Shown: positions 1 to 9,129, counted from the first letter of the stretch. The stretch is DNA of 64,000 nucleotides from Novosphingobium album (ex Hu et al. 2023) (GCF_022832385.1 NZ_JALHLE010000023.1:36499-100498); one strand, 5' to 3'. Translations and numbers: made by a program. The notes: generated by a model not told the origin, from the sequence alone.

Positions 1-147
1 ATGCTTTTCACCATCGCCGCCATCCTGATCGCGCTCTGGCTGCTCGGCTTCGTCGTGTTCAAGGTATCCGGCGCGCTGATCCACCTGCTGCTGATCATCG
101 CCGTGGTCGTCGGCCTGATCCAGCTGTTCCACGGGCGGCGCATGTAG
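1..147 (+). CDS. Small hydrophobic membrane protein (lmo0937/DUF5670-like)
   Basis: A 48-residue reading frame opens at the first base of the window, so an upstream start outside the window cannot be excluded. The product is almost entirely hydrophobic, with two short membrane segments separated by a Phe-Lys-Val turn (about residues 4-19 and 25-42), and ends in a basic His-Gly-Arg-Arg-Met tail. Length and pattern fit the small lmo0937/DUF5670 family of inner-membrane proteins, whose function is unknown. It ends only 14 bases before the stop codon of the convergent exporter gene. Confidence 0.65.
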   Translation: MLFTIAAILIALWLLGFVVFKVSGALIHLLLIIAVVVGLIQLFHGRRM

Positions 148-161
148 CCCGCCCGCAGCGG

Positions 162-1454
162 TCAATGCGCAGGCGGCGGCGGGTTGTTCTTGTAGAACCC
201 GGGCGGATTGAGGCGGCGGAACAGCTGCCCGCGCTCGGAATAGAGCACCAGAAGCAGCGCTGTAAGCCCACACACGACCATCGCGGCCAGAATGGGCCGC
301 GCCGTCCCGTCATAGGCCTGCCCGATCAGGGTACCGAGGACAGCGCCGACCACGGTGCGCAGGAACGACATGATCGAAGCCGCAGCGCCGGCGATGCGCA
401 CGAAAGGCTGAAGCGAGATCGCCTGGAAGTTCGCGCCGATGAAGCTCATCATGCACATCGTGACCGTCATCAGCGGCACGAAGATCCACAGCGTCTCGCC
501 GCGCAGCGCGATCAGCAGGTGGAGACCGGCCAGCAGGATATAGCCGATCAGCGCCGAATGCGACACACGCCGGGCACCAAAATGCTCGACGATCCGGGAA
601 TTGACGAAGTTCGTGCTTGCCATGACCAGCGCCATGGCTCCGAACACGGCGGGGAACAGCGTGCCGGCACCGAAGTGCTCGCCAACAAGCTGCTGAGCGC
701 TGTTGATGTAGCCGAACAGCGCGCCCTGAACGAACGCAGCTCCGAAGAAATAGCCGAACGACGCGCGTTCGCGCAGCGCCAGTCCCATGTTGCCGGCGAT
801 CACCTTCACCCGGATCGGCTGGCGGTATTCCGGACGCAACGTCTCGGGCAGGCGCAGAAAAATCCAGGTGATGACCACCAGGCCCATGATCGTCATGATC
901 CCGAAGATCCAGCGCCAGCTGGCGAACAGCAGCACCGCCTGCCCCACCGAGGGCGCGATCATCGGCACGACCATGAAAGTCATCGCGATCATCGACTGGG
1001 TGCGCGCCATGCGGTCGCCGTCGAAGCGGTCGCGCAGGATCGCCATCGGCAGCACCAGCATGGCCGACGTGATCGCCCCCGCCACGCCGCGCGCGATCAG
1101 CAGCAGCTCGAAACTCCCCGACACCGCGCAGACCAGCGAGAGCAGCACATAGCCGGATACCGCCGTCAGCAGCACCGGCCGCCGCCCGAACCTGTCGGCA
1201 ATCGCGCCGGGAAACAGCGAGGCGAGGCCCGAGCAGATCAGGAACACCCCGACGATATACTGGCGCTCGTTCGGATCCGACACGCCCAGATCGCGGGAGA
1301 TATGCCCCAGCGCGGGCAGCATCACGTCGATCGAAAGCGCCATCAGCGCCTGAATCGACGCCATGAGCGCGACGAATTCCGCCTCCTTCATGGGGAAACG
1401 TTCGGCTCGATCTGCGGGAAGAGGCGCATCGGGGGAATGCATGACTGCGCGCAT
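162..1454 (-). CDS. Bcr/CflA-family MFS drug efflux transporter
   Basis: A 430-residue protein with about twelve hydrophobic segments. The N-terminal segment is rich in Ala, Leu and Met and is followed by an Asp-Val-Met-Leu-Pro-Ala-Leu stretch typical of the Bcr/CflA (DHA1) drug/H+ antiporters, and the loop between helices 2 and 3 carries the MFS signature Gly-x-x-Ala-Asp-Arg-Phe-Gly-Arg-Arg. It should export drugs or other small hydrophobic molecules across the inner membrane using the proton gradient; the substrate cannot be read from sequence. The first ATG is used. ATGs at 1442 and 1391 are alternatives, and the last fits the family N-terminus better. It is divergent from dinB. Confidence 0.85.
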   Translation of the reverse strand: MRAVMHSPDAPLPADRAERFPMKEAEFVALMASIQALMALSIDVMLPALGHISRDLGVSDPNERQYIVGVFLICSGLASLFPGAIADRFGRRPVLLTAVSGYVLLSLVCAVSGSFELLLIARGVAGAITSAMLVLPMAILRDRFDGDRMARTQSMIAMTFMVVPMIAPSVGQAVLLFASWRWIFGIMTIMGLVVITWIFLRLPETLRPEYRQPIRVKVIAGNMGLALRERASFGYFFGAAFVQGALFGYINSAQQLVGEHFGAGTLFPAVFGAMALVMASTNFVNSRIVEHFGARRVSHSALIGYILLAGLHLLIALRGETLWIFVPLMTVTMCMMSFIGANFQAISLQPFVRIAGAAASIMSFLRTVVGAVLGTLIGQAYDGTARPILAAMVVCGLTALLLVLYSERGQLFRRLNPPGFYKNNPPPPAH

Positions 1455-1533
1455 GCCGCAAGCGCGAAGAAAGCGCCAGTCCTTTCGACACAGGACGATG
1501 GTGCAAGACGCGGCGTGTGCCTATGTTGCCATC

Positions 1534-2658
1534 ATGTCGCCGCCAGCCGGACAATCGGAGCACGAGGAAGAGGAAGCCGACGGGCTGCGCAAGGTGATCC
1601 ATGTCGACATGGATGCCTTCTTTGCCAGCGTCGAACAGCGCGACGATCCCTTGCTGCGCGGCAAGCCGGTGGCGGTCGGCGGATCGTCGGGACGCGGCGT
1701 GGTGGCGGCGGCGAGCTACGAGGCTCGTAAATTCGGTGTTCGCTCCGCGATGCCTTCGGTCCGGGCCGTTCGGTTGTGCCCGGACCTGATCTTCCGCAAG
1801 GCGCGCTTCGACGTCTACACCGCCGTCAGCCGCCAGATCCGCGCGATCTTCCTCGAATACACGCCGCATGTGGAACCGCTGTCGCTCGACGAGGCCTATC
1901 TGGATGTGACCGCGGACCTCAAGGGCATCGGCTCGGCCACGCGCATCGCCGAGGAAATCCGCCGCCGCATCAAGGCCGAAACGGGACTGACCGCCAGCGC
2001 AGGCGTCTCCTACAACAAGTTTCTCGCCAAGCTTGCCAGCGACCAGAACAAGCCTGACGGCCTGTGCGTGATCCGTCCCGGCGAAGGCGCCGCCTTTGTC
2101 GCCGGGCTCCCGGTGCGCCGCTTTCACGGCGTCGGCCCGCGCGGAGCGGAGAAGATGGCCAGGCTAGGCATCGAGACGGGTGCAGATCTCGCCGCGAAGG
2201 ACCTTGCCTTTCTGCGCGCAAATTTCGGCAGCTTCGCCGAATACCTGTTCCGCGCGGCGCGCGGCGTGGACTTGCGGCAAGTGCGCGCGAACCGCCCGCG
2301 CAAGTCCGTCGGCGGGGAGCGCACGTTCTTTGAGGACATCAAGGAAACGGAGGCGCTGCGCGAAACGATGGACCACATCGTGGATGTCGTGTGGGAACGG
2401 ATCGAGCGTGCCGGAACGCGTGGGCGCACGGTCACGCTCAAGCTGCGCTATGCGGACTTCAAGACCCTCACCCGCGCCCGGTCGGTGCCACACTGGGTGG
2501 CGGACAAGGCAGAATTCGCTGCCATCGGCCATGCCCTGCTCGACGATCTGATGCCGCTGCCCCAGCCGATCCGGCTGATGGGGCTGACCCTGTCGGCATT
2601 GGAGCGCGGGGAAGACGAAGAACGGCCCGCACGTGACGGACAGCTATCGTTGTTGTGA
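1534..2658 (+). CDS. dinB: DNA polymerase IV (Y-family translesion polymerase)
   Basis: A 374-residue Y-family DNA polymerase that copies past lesions, typically as part of the SOS response. The palm carries the metal-binding Val-Asp-Met-Asp-Ala-Phe-Phe motif (D25, about residues 21-31) and the catalytic Ser-Leu-Asp-Glu-Ala-Tyr motif (D119, E120). It is followed by the Ala-Gly-Val-Ser-Tyr-Asn-Lys-Phe-Leu-Ala-Lys thumb sequence, a helix-hairpin-helix-like region and a little-finger domain. The C-terminus ends in Gln-Leu-Ser-Leu-Leu, resembling a beta-clamp-binding peptide. The frame is open upstream; I chose the ATG at 1534 because family members begin shortly before the His-Val-Asp-Met-Asp motif, with ATG 1498 as an alternative. 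No clear LexA box was recognised. Confidence 0.95.
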   Translation: MSPPAGQSEHEEEEADGLRKVIHVDMDAFFASVEQRDDPLLRGKPVAVGGSSGRGVVAAASYEARKFGVRSAMPSVRAVRLCPDLIFRKARFDVYTAVSRQIRAIFLEYTPHVEPLSLDEAYLDVTADLKGIGSATRIAEEIRRRIKAETGLTASAGVSYNKFLAKLASDQNKPDGLCVIRPGEGAAFVAGLPVRRFHGVGPRGAEKMARLGIETGADLAAKDLAFLRANFGSFAEYLFRAARGVDLRQVRANRPRKSVGGERTFFEDIKETEALRETMDHIVDVVWERIERAGTRGRTVTLKLRYADFKTLTRARSVPHWVADKAEFAAIGHALLDDLMPLPQPIRLMGLTLSALERGEDEERPARDGQLSLL

Positions 2659-2718
2659 CGGCAGACCGGGCCGAAATAATCGCCGCCGGGACACTCGAAC
2701 GCAATGCCGTTGGCTGAA

Positions 2719-3144
2719 CTATTTGCGGCGCTGTTGCACGCGCTGCAAAAAGGTCTCGCGCTCGACCAGGAAACGCTCAATCGTGCCGCGTCCTGCCAGA
2801 CTGTGCCCATCAAGCACTTCAACCGCGAACGTCAACGCCCTGCCATCGACGCCAGTGAGTTCTGCCCGTATCCGCAACGTTCCACCTGTCGGTGTTGGCG
2901 ACAGATGCCGCATGTCTACACGCGTGCCGACACTGGTCCAGCCCTCCTCCAGCGCGCCTGCCAGGGCTTCCATCGTTGCAGCCTCTGCCAAAGCGATCAT
3001 CCTCGGCGTGCCCAGAACGGCTACGTCGCCCGAACCTAACGCTAAGGCGAGATCCTTTTCGGTGACGGTGGCTTCGATCTGCGCGGCAAGGCCTGGAGCA
3101 AGCGGACTCACGGCAATCACTCCCTGGTTTCCTTCCCACAGCAT
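2719..3144 (-). CDS. Hotdog-fold thioesterase-like protein (FlK-type)
   Basis: A 141-residue protein whose pattern matches the fluoroacetyl-CoA thioesterase (FlK)-like hotdog family: an N-terminal Pro-Gly-Leu-Ala plus Thr-Val-x-Glu strand, a central helix rich in Ala and Glu (Ala-Glu-Ala-Ala-Thr-Met-Glu), and a Val-Gly-Thr-x-Val-x-Met-x-His-Leu-x-Pro-Thr-Pro strand. Hotdog thioesterases hydrolyse acyl-CoA thioesters in the cytoplasm; the substrate here is unknown. It is convergent with dinB, with a 60-base gap, and divergent from the broken MFS gene at 3302. The assignment rests on pattern recognition without alignment. Confidence 0.7.
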   Translation of the reverse strand: MLWEGNQGVIAVSPLAPGLAAQIEATVTEKDLALALGSGDVAVLGTPRMIALAEAATMEALAGALEEGWTSVGTRVDMRHLSPTPTGGTLRIRAELTGVDGRALTFAVEVLDGHSLAGRGTIERFLVERETFLQRVQQRRK

Positions 3145-3301
3145 ATGACGGGCTCAGCACTCCGGCAAACCCAAGTTGCGTTGCCGAAACGCGGCAGGTG
3201 ATTGATGCCTGCATATCCGCTCTGCGGATTTCACGGTGGCGGCACTGTGCAACCCTTCACGGGACTGGTCCACTCAAGGCTGAGATAATCGGAGATCAGG
3301 T
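3145..3301. other. Divergent intergenic region
   Basis: This 157-base gap separates the divergent thioesterase-like gene and the truncated MFS gene, so it should contain promoters for both. I see no clear consensus promoter, operator or hairpin in it. Confidence 0.3.
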
Positions 3302-4193
3302 GTGCAGTCAGTTTCGATTCAGGCACGCGAGGCGGGAACCGGTGAGTTCAGCCGCGGCTGGACAGTGCTGCTTGCATCGCTGATGGGCATCGGCTTCGGG
3401 CTGACGGCGATCCCCTTTTACACGGCAGGTATCTTCGCGCCGCATCTGACAAAGGAATTCGGCTGGTCGCTGGGTGAGATCATGGCCGGGCTGACGATCA
3501 CGACGATCGCCGTGATCCCGGCTGCCCCGATCGCCGGCGTGCTGGCCGAACGTTATGGCACGCGCGGCGTGGCGATCTGCTCGCAAGTGCTGTTCGGACT
3601 GACGTTCATGTCGCTGGCGTGGACGGGTCCGTCGCTCGTGCAATTCTACGTGACATGGGGCGTGATTGCAGCAGTGGGCGCGGGCACGCTGCCGATCACC
3701 TGGACACGGACGGTCAACCGCTGGTTCGACAAACACCGCGGCCTGGCCCTCGGCTGCGCCATGATGGGCACCGGCCTGTTCGGGATCATCAGCAAGCCAT
3801 TGCTGGCCTGGGTTATTGGTGATTACGGCTGGCGGGCCGGATTTTTTTCGCTCGGCGTGTTGCCGCTCGCCTTCTCACTGCCGCTCACCCTGCTGTTCTT
3901 CCGGGAACCGCATGTCGCCCTGAGCCCGGACGACAGTGTTCCTGCCCCCGCCCAACCGACGACGGGTTACACCCGCGGCGCAGCCATGCGGCAGTGGCGC
4001 TTCTGGCTGATGATCGTGGTTCTCGTCACGATTTCCTTCGCCTTGTCAGGCGCCGTGCCGAACCTTGAACCGATCCTCACCGAAAAGGGTCTCGCACCCA
4101 GCACGATCCTGCGGCTCACGCCGCTGATCGGTCTTTCCGCAATCGTCGGACGTATCGTCGGCGGCCTCCTGCTGGACCGGTTCTGGGCCCCGG
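3302..4193 (+). pseudogene. MFS transporter, C-terminally truncated by deletion
   Basis: From a GTG start, about 297 residues read as a standard major facilitator (monocarboxylate/oxalate-formate-like), with eight to nine membrane segments and a Gly-Val-Leu-Ala-Glu-Arg-Tyr-Gly-Thr-Arg-Gly loop at the 2-3 position. Homology-like sequence stops after a Leu-Asp-Arg-Phe-Trp-Ala-Pro motif, normally near helix 9. The frame then stays open to 4765, but it is low-complexity, Arg/Pro-rich antisense of the hydrolase gene on the other strand. About a third of the transporter is therefore missing, and it is unlikely to work. Confidence 0.75.
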
Positions 4194-4955
4194 CTGCTTG
4201 TAATCGCATATGGCGCCTCCGAAATAATGGTTCGCGCCTTCCAGCAGCAGGCCATAGCGGTGTCCACCGGGAGCTGCCGCATCGAAGGCCGCTAGGTGCC
4301 CTTCCCAGCCGTCGTCCTCTACCTGCAATCCCGGCAGGATGTCCTTGGTGCCGGTTTCGATCAGAGCCGGAACGGCAAGTGTGCCATAACCTTCCTTTGT
4401 CACCAGAACCGGAATCGGCGCCGGCGGCGAAAAGGCGATCACCGCGTCAGCAAGCCGCCGCACGAAAGGCAGGGAAATACCATCCGGCGCTACCGGCTGC
4501 GCGCCGCCCATCATCAGAGCCACCACACCGCCATAGGAATGCCCGGCCGCAACGAACGGAGCCTTGCCGATATACGCGACGAGCAGGCGCATATCCTCGA
4601 TACGGGCCTTCCAGCTTGCCAGCCCCGGATAGTCCGTCGTGTGCGGATGCTCTCTGGAATCGACGTGAAGCGGCGCGAGGACACGCCACCCTGCATCGAT
4701 CCACGGCTGGACGATCAGGTCATAGTATTTCGGCGCCGAGTCCGCGCCGTGCGAGAACAGGATGATCCCGCGCGGCTTGCCTTGCGGCTTCCAGTCGGTG
4801 ATCGCCACCGCACGCCCGTCCGGCGTGGTCAGCGTGAAGTCCGACGGCGCTACGCCGCCCGCTACGACAGACCATGCCGGACCTGCAGAAAGCACAGCCG
4901 CGAGCGCAGCCGAACCGGCAAGCAGCGAACGCCGTCCGACAGCAGGACCGGCCAT
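4185..4955 (-). pseudogene. Tat-exported alpha/beta hydrolase, 3' end lost
   Basis: The protein starts at an ATG five bases after the cytochrome c stop codon. It opens with a twin-arginine signal (Gly-Arg-Arg-Ser-Leu-Leu-Ala-Gly followed by an Ala-rich stretch), then an alpha/beta-hydrolase fold with an oxyanion-like Phe-Ser-His-Gly motif and the nucleophile elbow Gly-His-Ser-Tyr-Gly-Gly. A Gly-Ala-Asn-His-Tyr-Phe-Gly-Gly motif near the end supplies the probable catalytic histidine. Just after that, sequence likeness stops at the junction with the MFS gene and the frame runs on through antisense of that gene. All catalytic motifs may remain, so partial function is possible, but the native terminus is gone. 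The substrate is unknown. Confidence 0.65.
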
Positions 4956-4960
4956 CAAGG

Positions 4961-5368
4961 TCAGGGAACCGGCTTCTTGAGATAGGCGATCACGGCCTTG
5001 CGGTCTTCCGCCTTGGGCAGACCGGCAAAGACCATCGAAGTCCCCGGAACGACGCTGGCCGGGCGGGTCAGCCACTTGTCGAGCGTGGCGTCGTCCCAAG
5101 TAATTTTGGCGCCCTTCATGGCCGCCGAATAGTTGAAACCCTTGACCATGCCAGCCTTGTGGCCGACGACGCCCGCGAGATTGGGACCGACCTTGTTCGG
5201 CTGGCCTGCCTTCACGTTATGACAGGCAGCGCAACGCATGAAAATCAGCTTGCCCTTGGCCGCATCGGCCTTGGCAGGGGCCGGGTCGGCCGAAACCTGT
5301 GCAGGCATGGCAGCAAACGAAAGAGCGGCGCTCAGAACCAGTCCGGAGAAAATGATCGGCTTTGCCAT
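4961..5368 (-). CDS. Class I cytochrome c (c2/c550-like)
   Basis: A 135-residue periplasmic cytochrome. A Sec signal peptide (about residues 1-27, ending Val-Ser-Ala-Asp) precedes a mono-haem domain with the haem-binding Cys46-Ala-Ala-Cys49-His50 motif. The typical Lys-Val-Gly-Pro-Asn-Leu segment follows, and Met112 in Gly-Thr-Ser-Met is the expected distal ligand. It should shuttle electrons in the periplasm. It sits between the frameshifted MFS gene and the hydrolase on the same strand, five bases from the latter, and so appears to be an intact member of an otherwise decaying operon; it may accept electrons from a dehydrogenase. Confidence 0.9.
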   Translation of the reverse strand: MAKPIIFSGLVLSAALSFAAMPAQVSADPAPAKADAAKGKLIFMRCAACHNVKAGQPNKVGPNLAGVVGHKAGMVKGFNYSAAMKGAKITWDDATLDKWLTRPASVVPGTSMVFAGLPKAEDRKAVIAYLKKPVP

Positions 5369-5552
5369 GGAATTTCGTATTATCCTCGCAGAATTGAAAC
5401 TTGTTCGTCTTTTCTAGCGCTTCGAGCCTTTCGCAAAGCTGCACGAAAGCCGGAAGAGATTAAATTTCACTGATTGTCATCGATATCCCAACGCGAGCCT
5501 CGGGTCGCGCCGCGCCGGGTGAATGTCCGTGCTGCGGTCAGCTTCCCGATGC

Positions 5553-6966
5553 TCAATCATGATCGAGCCGGTAGCGGGAGAAGATCAGCAGGCTGACGAT
5601 CTGCGTCGCGACCGGAATGAGGCTATACAGCAGGACGATCCCGGTGATGGCATGCGGCGTCTGCTCCACAGCGCCGCCCGTCGACGGCACGAAACCGAAT
5701 GCGCTCATGACAAGGCCCGCGAGCACCGGACCGATCGCGAACGAAAGCTTTTCCAGGGCAGAGAACAGTCCTGCAAAAACCCCCCTCGTTCGCCACGCCC
5801 TTGCGGCGGCGCTGATAGTCGATGGTGTCAGTCAGCATCGAAAGCGCGAGCATCACGAACGCCGAATTGACGACGCCAATGATCCCGCCGCGAACCAGCA
5901 CGAGCAGATGCTGCGTCCCCAGCGCACCGACGCCCGGAATCGTCAGGAGGACGTCGGTAGCGGGATGAATGAAAAACCACGTCGCGGTGACGGCCGCCCA
6001 GGTCGCAGATGCGACGACATAAGTGCGTTCCTTACCCCATGTGCGCGACAGGAACAGCCACATGGGCTGGGCGGCGATGCCCGTGATCGACATCACAAGG
6101 ATGAACAGCGGAACGATCCACACGGCCTGCAAGGCATAGAGATAGATGAACCCGATAACGGTATAGCCCGCGGCCTGCCCGACATTCTGGATAAGACAGG
6201 TCAGCAGCAGGATCAGGTAGGGCCGGTTGGACCGGATCGCTCCGAGCTGGCTGAGCAAAGAGCCCGGCGCACTTTCATCGCGGATCATCGGCACGCGTGC
6301 CAGCCCGACGGCCGTCACCAGCATGGTGATCAGACACACAGCCCCCAGTGCCAGGGCCATCACCGTCCAGCCGTGCTCGCCGCCGCCCAAAGCGTAGATC
6401 AGCGGCTGCGCGACACCAACGCCCACGAGCACGCCAAGCGTCGAGAACACCATGCGGAAGACCATGATCCGCGTGCGCTCGTGCGGATCATGCGAAAGCG
6501 CTGCGGCAATCGCCAGATACGGCACCGAGAACATCGAAAAGGCCGTGGAGGCAAGGAAGAACAGCAGGCAGGTCAAGGCCGCCGAAAGCAGCGGACTGGA
6601 ACTCCCGGTCAACGTGAACAGCGCGACGAACCCGAGGCTCGTAAGCACGGCTCCGGCCACGAGGAAGGGGGTACGACCAAGTTTGCCGCGCAGGCGGTCA
6701 GACCAGGCGCCGACCAGCGGATCGCAAACGATCAGCCAGAGCTTGGGAATCAGCACCACCAACCCGGCCAACCAGGGCTCGACGCCCAGCATCGTCGTCA
6801 GGAACAGCGGGAGAAGGACGGCCGGCGTATCGCGGAACACCTGCGCGCCAAGCTGGCCCGCGCCGTAACGGAGCAGGACCGACGTGCGCACGGCACCATG
6901 ATGGTCTTCCGCAGCCGGTGCGGCAGTATCGAGAACAGGTGCAGATGCGGTCATCTCTTGACGCAA
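5553..6966 (-). pseudogene. MFS sugar/cation symporter (GPH-like), frameshifted
   Basis: The first ~390 codons encode a glycoside-pentoside-hexuronide-type MFS symporter with about ten membrane segments and the family-like Asp-Pro-Leu-Val-Gly-x-x-Ser-Asp-Arg motif. At codons for Gly-Val-Ala-Asn-Glu-Gly a run of six G (C6 on the plus strand, 5780-5785) shifts the frame. Removing one base restores a convincing C-terminus: Val-Phe-Ala-Gly-Leu-Phe-Ser-Ala-Leu-Glu-Lys, two helices, then a terminal Ser-Arg-Tyr-Arg-Leu-Asp-His-Asp before TGA at 5553. Unshifted, translation ends at 5623 with an unrelated tail. It is either a recent pseudogene, a slippage site or a sequencing error. Confidence 0.8.
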
Positions 6967-7090
6967 CCCCCGGATGTCTATTGTTGTATGGAATGGCCCG
7001 CGCCCGCAGGCGTGTCCATCGTCACCTTCTTGCCACCCGCCGGCCCGGTGCCTTGAGTCATGGACCGACTATCCGCCAGACGGACGGCCG

Positions 7091-7783
7091 TCACCACGGT
7101 ACGGTTTCCCCAAGCAGGTTGATGAAGCGCCCCGAGTATTCGCGACCCAATGCCGCGATCACGCGGCGCTGATTGGCCACGCTGTCCTCCGTACTCCAGG
7201 TTGCGTGCGCGCCACCCAGTTCGGTGCGGGTCCAGCCGGGCGCCATGGCAACCACCGCGAGCCCCTCGCTGGCCAGATCGATGGCGAGGCCTTTGGTCAC
7301 CATGTTCAGCGCCGTCTTGCTGGTGCGGTACGCATGGCTCTGCCCCTGCGCATTGGCGGAAATGGAGCCGAGATCCGACGACATCATGACTACCAGCCCG
7401 CGCGTGCCCCGCGCCAGCTGCGGCCGCAGTGCTACAGTCAGGCGAAACGGCCCGATAGTGTTGACGCGCAGGATCTCTTCCCAGAGCCCGTAGTCCATGC
7501 CCTCGAGGCTCTGGCGGGCAGAATCGCTGTCCCAGCTGCCGCCGTAAAGCCCGGCAGGGGAACAGCCAGTGGCGATGCCGCTCGATCAGTTCATCGGGAA
7601 CCTTCAGCATGTCCATCGGAAAGGACAGCGAGAGTTCCTCCACCCGGCGGATCAGCGCATTACCGACAGAAAATCGGTCGGTTTCGCAAGCTGAAGCTCT
7701 GGTCATTGCCTGCGCCGGGCAGAGGCGCTGCCGATACCGCGCGCCGCGCCGATGACCAGCACTGCCTTTGGCGTAGCTTTCAT
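7091..7783 (-). pseudogene. Short-chain dehydrogenase/reductase, disrupted
   Basis: An SDR start is clear: ATG at 7783, then a beta-strand and Gly-Ala-Ala-Arg-Gly-Ile-Gly, the NAD(P)-binding Gly motif. Translation stops after about 26 codons. A good SDR C-terminal half appears in another frame from about 7560 to 7091: Asn-Thr-Ile-Gly-Pro-Phe-Arg, then Met-Met-Ser-Ser-Asp-Leu-Gly-Ser-Ile, then the catalytic Tyr-Arg-Thr-Ser-Lys. The sequence between (about 7570-7705) does not read as SDR in any frame. The total span is near that of a normal SDR, so at least two lesions or a replacement are needed. It lies 10 bases after the intact SDR at 7794-8552. Confidence 0.65.
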
Positions 7784-7793
7784 GGCGGACGGC

Positions 7794-8552
7794 TCACCCA
7801 CCGGAAATCTGCCAGCCACCACTGGCGTCCAGAACCTGCCCCGTGACCCACGAGGCCATGTCACTGGCCAGGAACGTAACCGACCGCGCGATGTCGGCTG
7901 GTTCGCCTGCACGTCCAAGCGGCGTTACCGAGCGGACCCAGGCCAGCGTTTCCTCGTCCTGAGCGAGACTCTCGTCAGCATATTCGCCCCGCGTCAGTCC
8001 GGGCGCAACGACGTTGATCCGAACACCCCTGGGGCCCAGTTTCGGCGCCAGCGTGCGTGCAAGCTGGTTCAGTCCGGCCTTGGACGCACTATAAACGGAC
8101 AGCTTCTGACTAGGGCTGAGCGTGTAACGCGCGGCCGTCGACGAGATGATGACGATATTGCCGCCCGCTGCTTCCAGCGCGGGCAGCGCACTCTTGATCA
8201 GCCGCGTGGTGGAAGAAAGGTTGGTAGAGAAAATCGTCTCGATTTCCTCGTCCGTGGTCTCGTCAAACGTCTTCCAGAGCTGCGCGCCCGCGTTGCTGAC
8301 CAGAATGTCCAGCTTTCCATGCCGGTCGAGAACGGTCTGGATCGCGTGGGCGCGATCGTCCGCGCTGCACAGGTCCATGCACACGGCACTAATCGCATGG
8401 GGTGCAAGAGCGCAGGTCTCGAGCAGCTTTTCCTTGCGCCGTGCCGCGACGACAACCTTTGCCCCCTGTTCGGCGAACATCGCGGCGATGCCCTTGCCGA
8501 TTCCGGTTCCGGCGCCCGTCACCAGCGCGACTTTGCCCTGCAGCATCGTCAT
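7794..8552 (-). CDS. Short-chain dehydrogenase/reductase (SDR)
   Basis: A 252-residue classical SDR. It has the cofactor motif Thr-Gly-Ala-Gly-Thr-Gly-Ile-Gly (residues 12-19), an Asn-Ala-Gly motif near residue 88, the active-site Ser138 in Ile-Ile-Ser-Ser-Thr, and Tyr154-x-x-x-Lys158. An Arg-Arg-Lys segment after beta-2 suggests NADPH preference. It would oxidise or reduce a hydroxyl/keto substrate in the cytoplasm; the substrate is unknown. The frame is open upstream to 8669, but the ATG at 8552 places the dinucleotide fold at the normal distance. It is one of two SDRs in the degraded minus-strand operon and the only complete one. Confidence 0.85.
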   Translation of the reverse strand: MTMLQGKVALVTGAGTGIGKGIAAMFAEQGAKVVVAARRKEKLLETCALAPHAISAVCMDLCSADDRAHAIQTVLDRHGKLDILVSNAGAQLWKTFDETTDEEIETIFSTNLSSTTRLIKSALPALEAAGGNIVIISSTAARYTLSPSQKLSVYSASKAGLNQLARTLAPKLGPRGVRINVVAPGLTRGEYADESLAQDEETLAWVRSVTPLGRAGEPADIARSVTFLASDMASWVTGQVLDASGGWQISGG

Positions 8553-8652
8553 CCCATGTCCTCGCCCACGGCGCATCACGATGCGCGCGTCCATTCTGGC
8601 CGAAATCGCAAACGCCATGACGGCTCTGTCCTCGATAATTAATCGAGATGAA

Positions 8653-9129
8653 TTAATTTGAAGGGTCAAGCGGCGCTGCTTGACTGCGCCAGCTATCGTC
8701 TTGCCAGCTTCTGCATGATTTCAGCGGAAAGCGGCCCGTAAGCGCGGTCGCAATCATATTGATCACGTCTGAAGCGATGAGTTCGACATCGGAGAACAGC
8801 ACCTCCCCCGTGGCCAGCCGCTCTTCGGCGCTCGCCAGGACGGAATTGATCATGTTGATCATGGAACCGATCCAGAGCCGGGAGATCTCCGGAGGCAGAT
8901 AACTGATCAGCCCCTCCAGCCCGGCATAGATCTCCACGCTCGCCGGCGCCAGTTCACGCACGAACTCGTAGCCGCCGGGCAAGCGCTCGTACTGTTGCAT
9001 GAAGCCGACGACGTGGTTGCCCTCTTCGCGCGGCTGCAGCTCGGTCACCAGCGGGGCAATGAAGGCCTCCAGACAAACATTTGGCGGCATACGGTCTGGG
9101 AAGTTCCACCACAGCCCGTCAGGGGTGTT
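8653..9129 (-). pseudogene. TetR-family regulator fragment lacking its HTH
   Basis: About 158 codons read as the ligand-binding half of a TetR-family repressor: Pro-Asp-Gly-Leu-Trp-Trp-Asn-Phe-Pro, a Val-Gly-Phe-Met-Gln-Gln-Tyr-Glu-Arg-Leu-Pro helix and a long Ile-Asn-Met-Ile-Asn-Ser-Val-Leu helix. There is no helix-turn-helix; upstream the frame meets a stop at about 9130, beyond which I find no HTH in any frame. The first internal ATG (9090) would give 145 residues without DNA-binding ability. It probably was the regulator of the downstream SDR/MFS/cytochrome/hydrolase genes. Confidence 0.6.

Noticed and set aside
165..1730. Long plus-strand open frame (521 residues) opposite the Bcr/CflA transporter
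   Set aside because: Composition is Arg/His/Gln-rich with no motif; it is antisense to a convincing membrane protein.
310..2127. Minus-strand open frame of 605 residues across the transporter and dinB
   Set aside because: Antisense or off-frame to two well-supported genes; low-complexity Arg/Ala/Asp content without domains.
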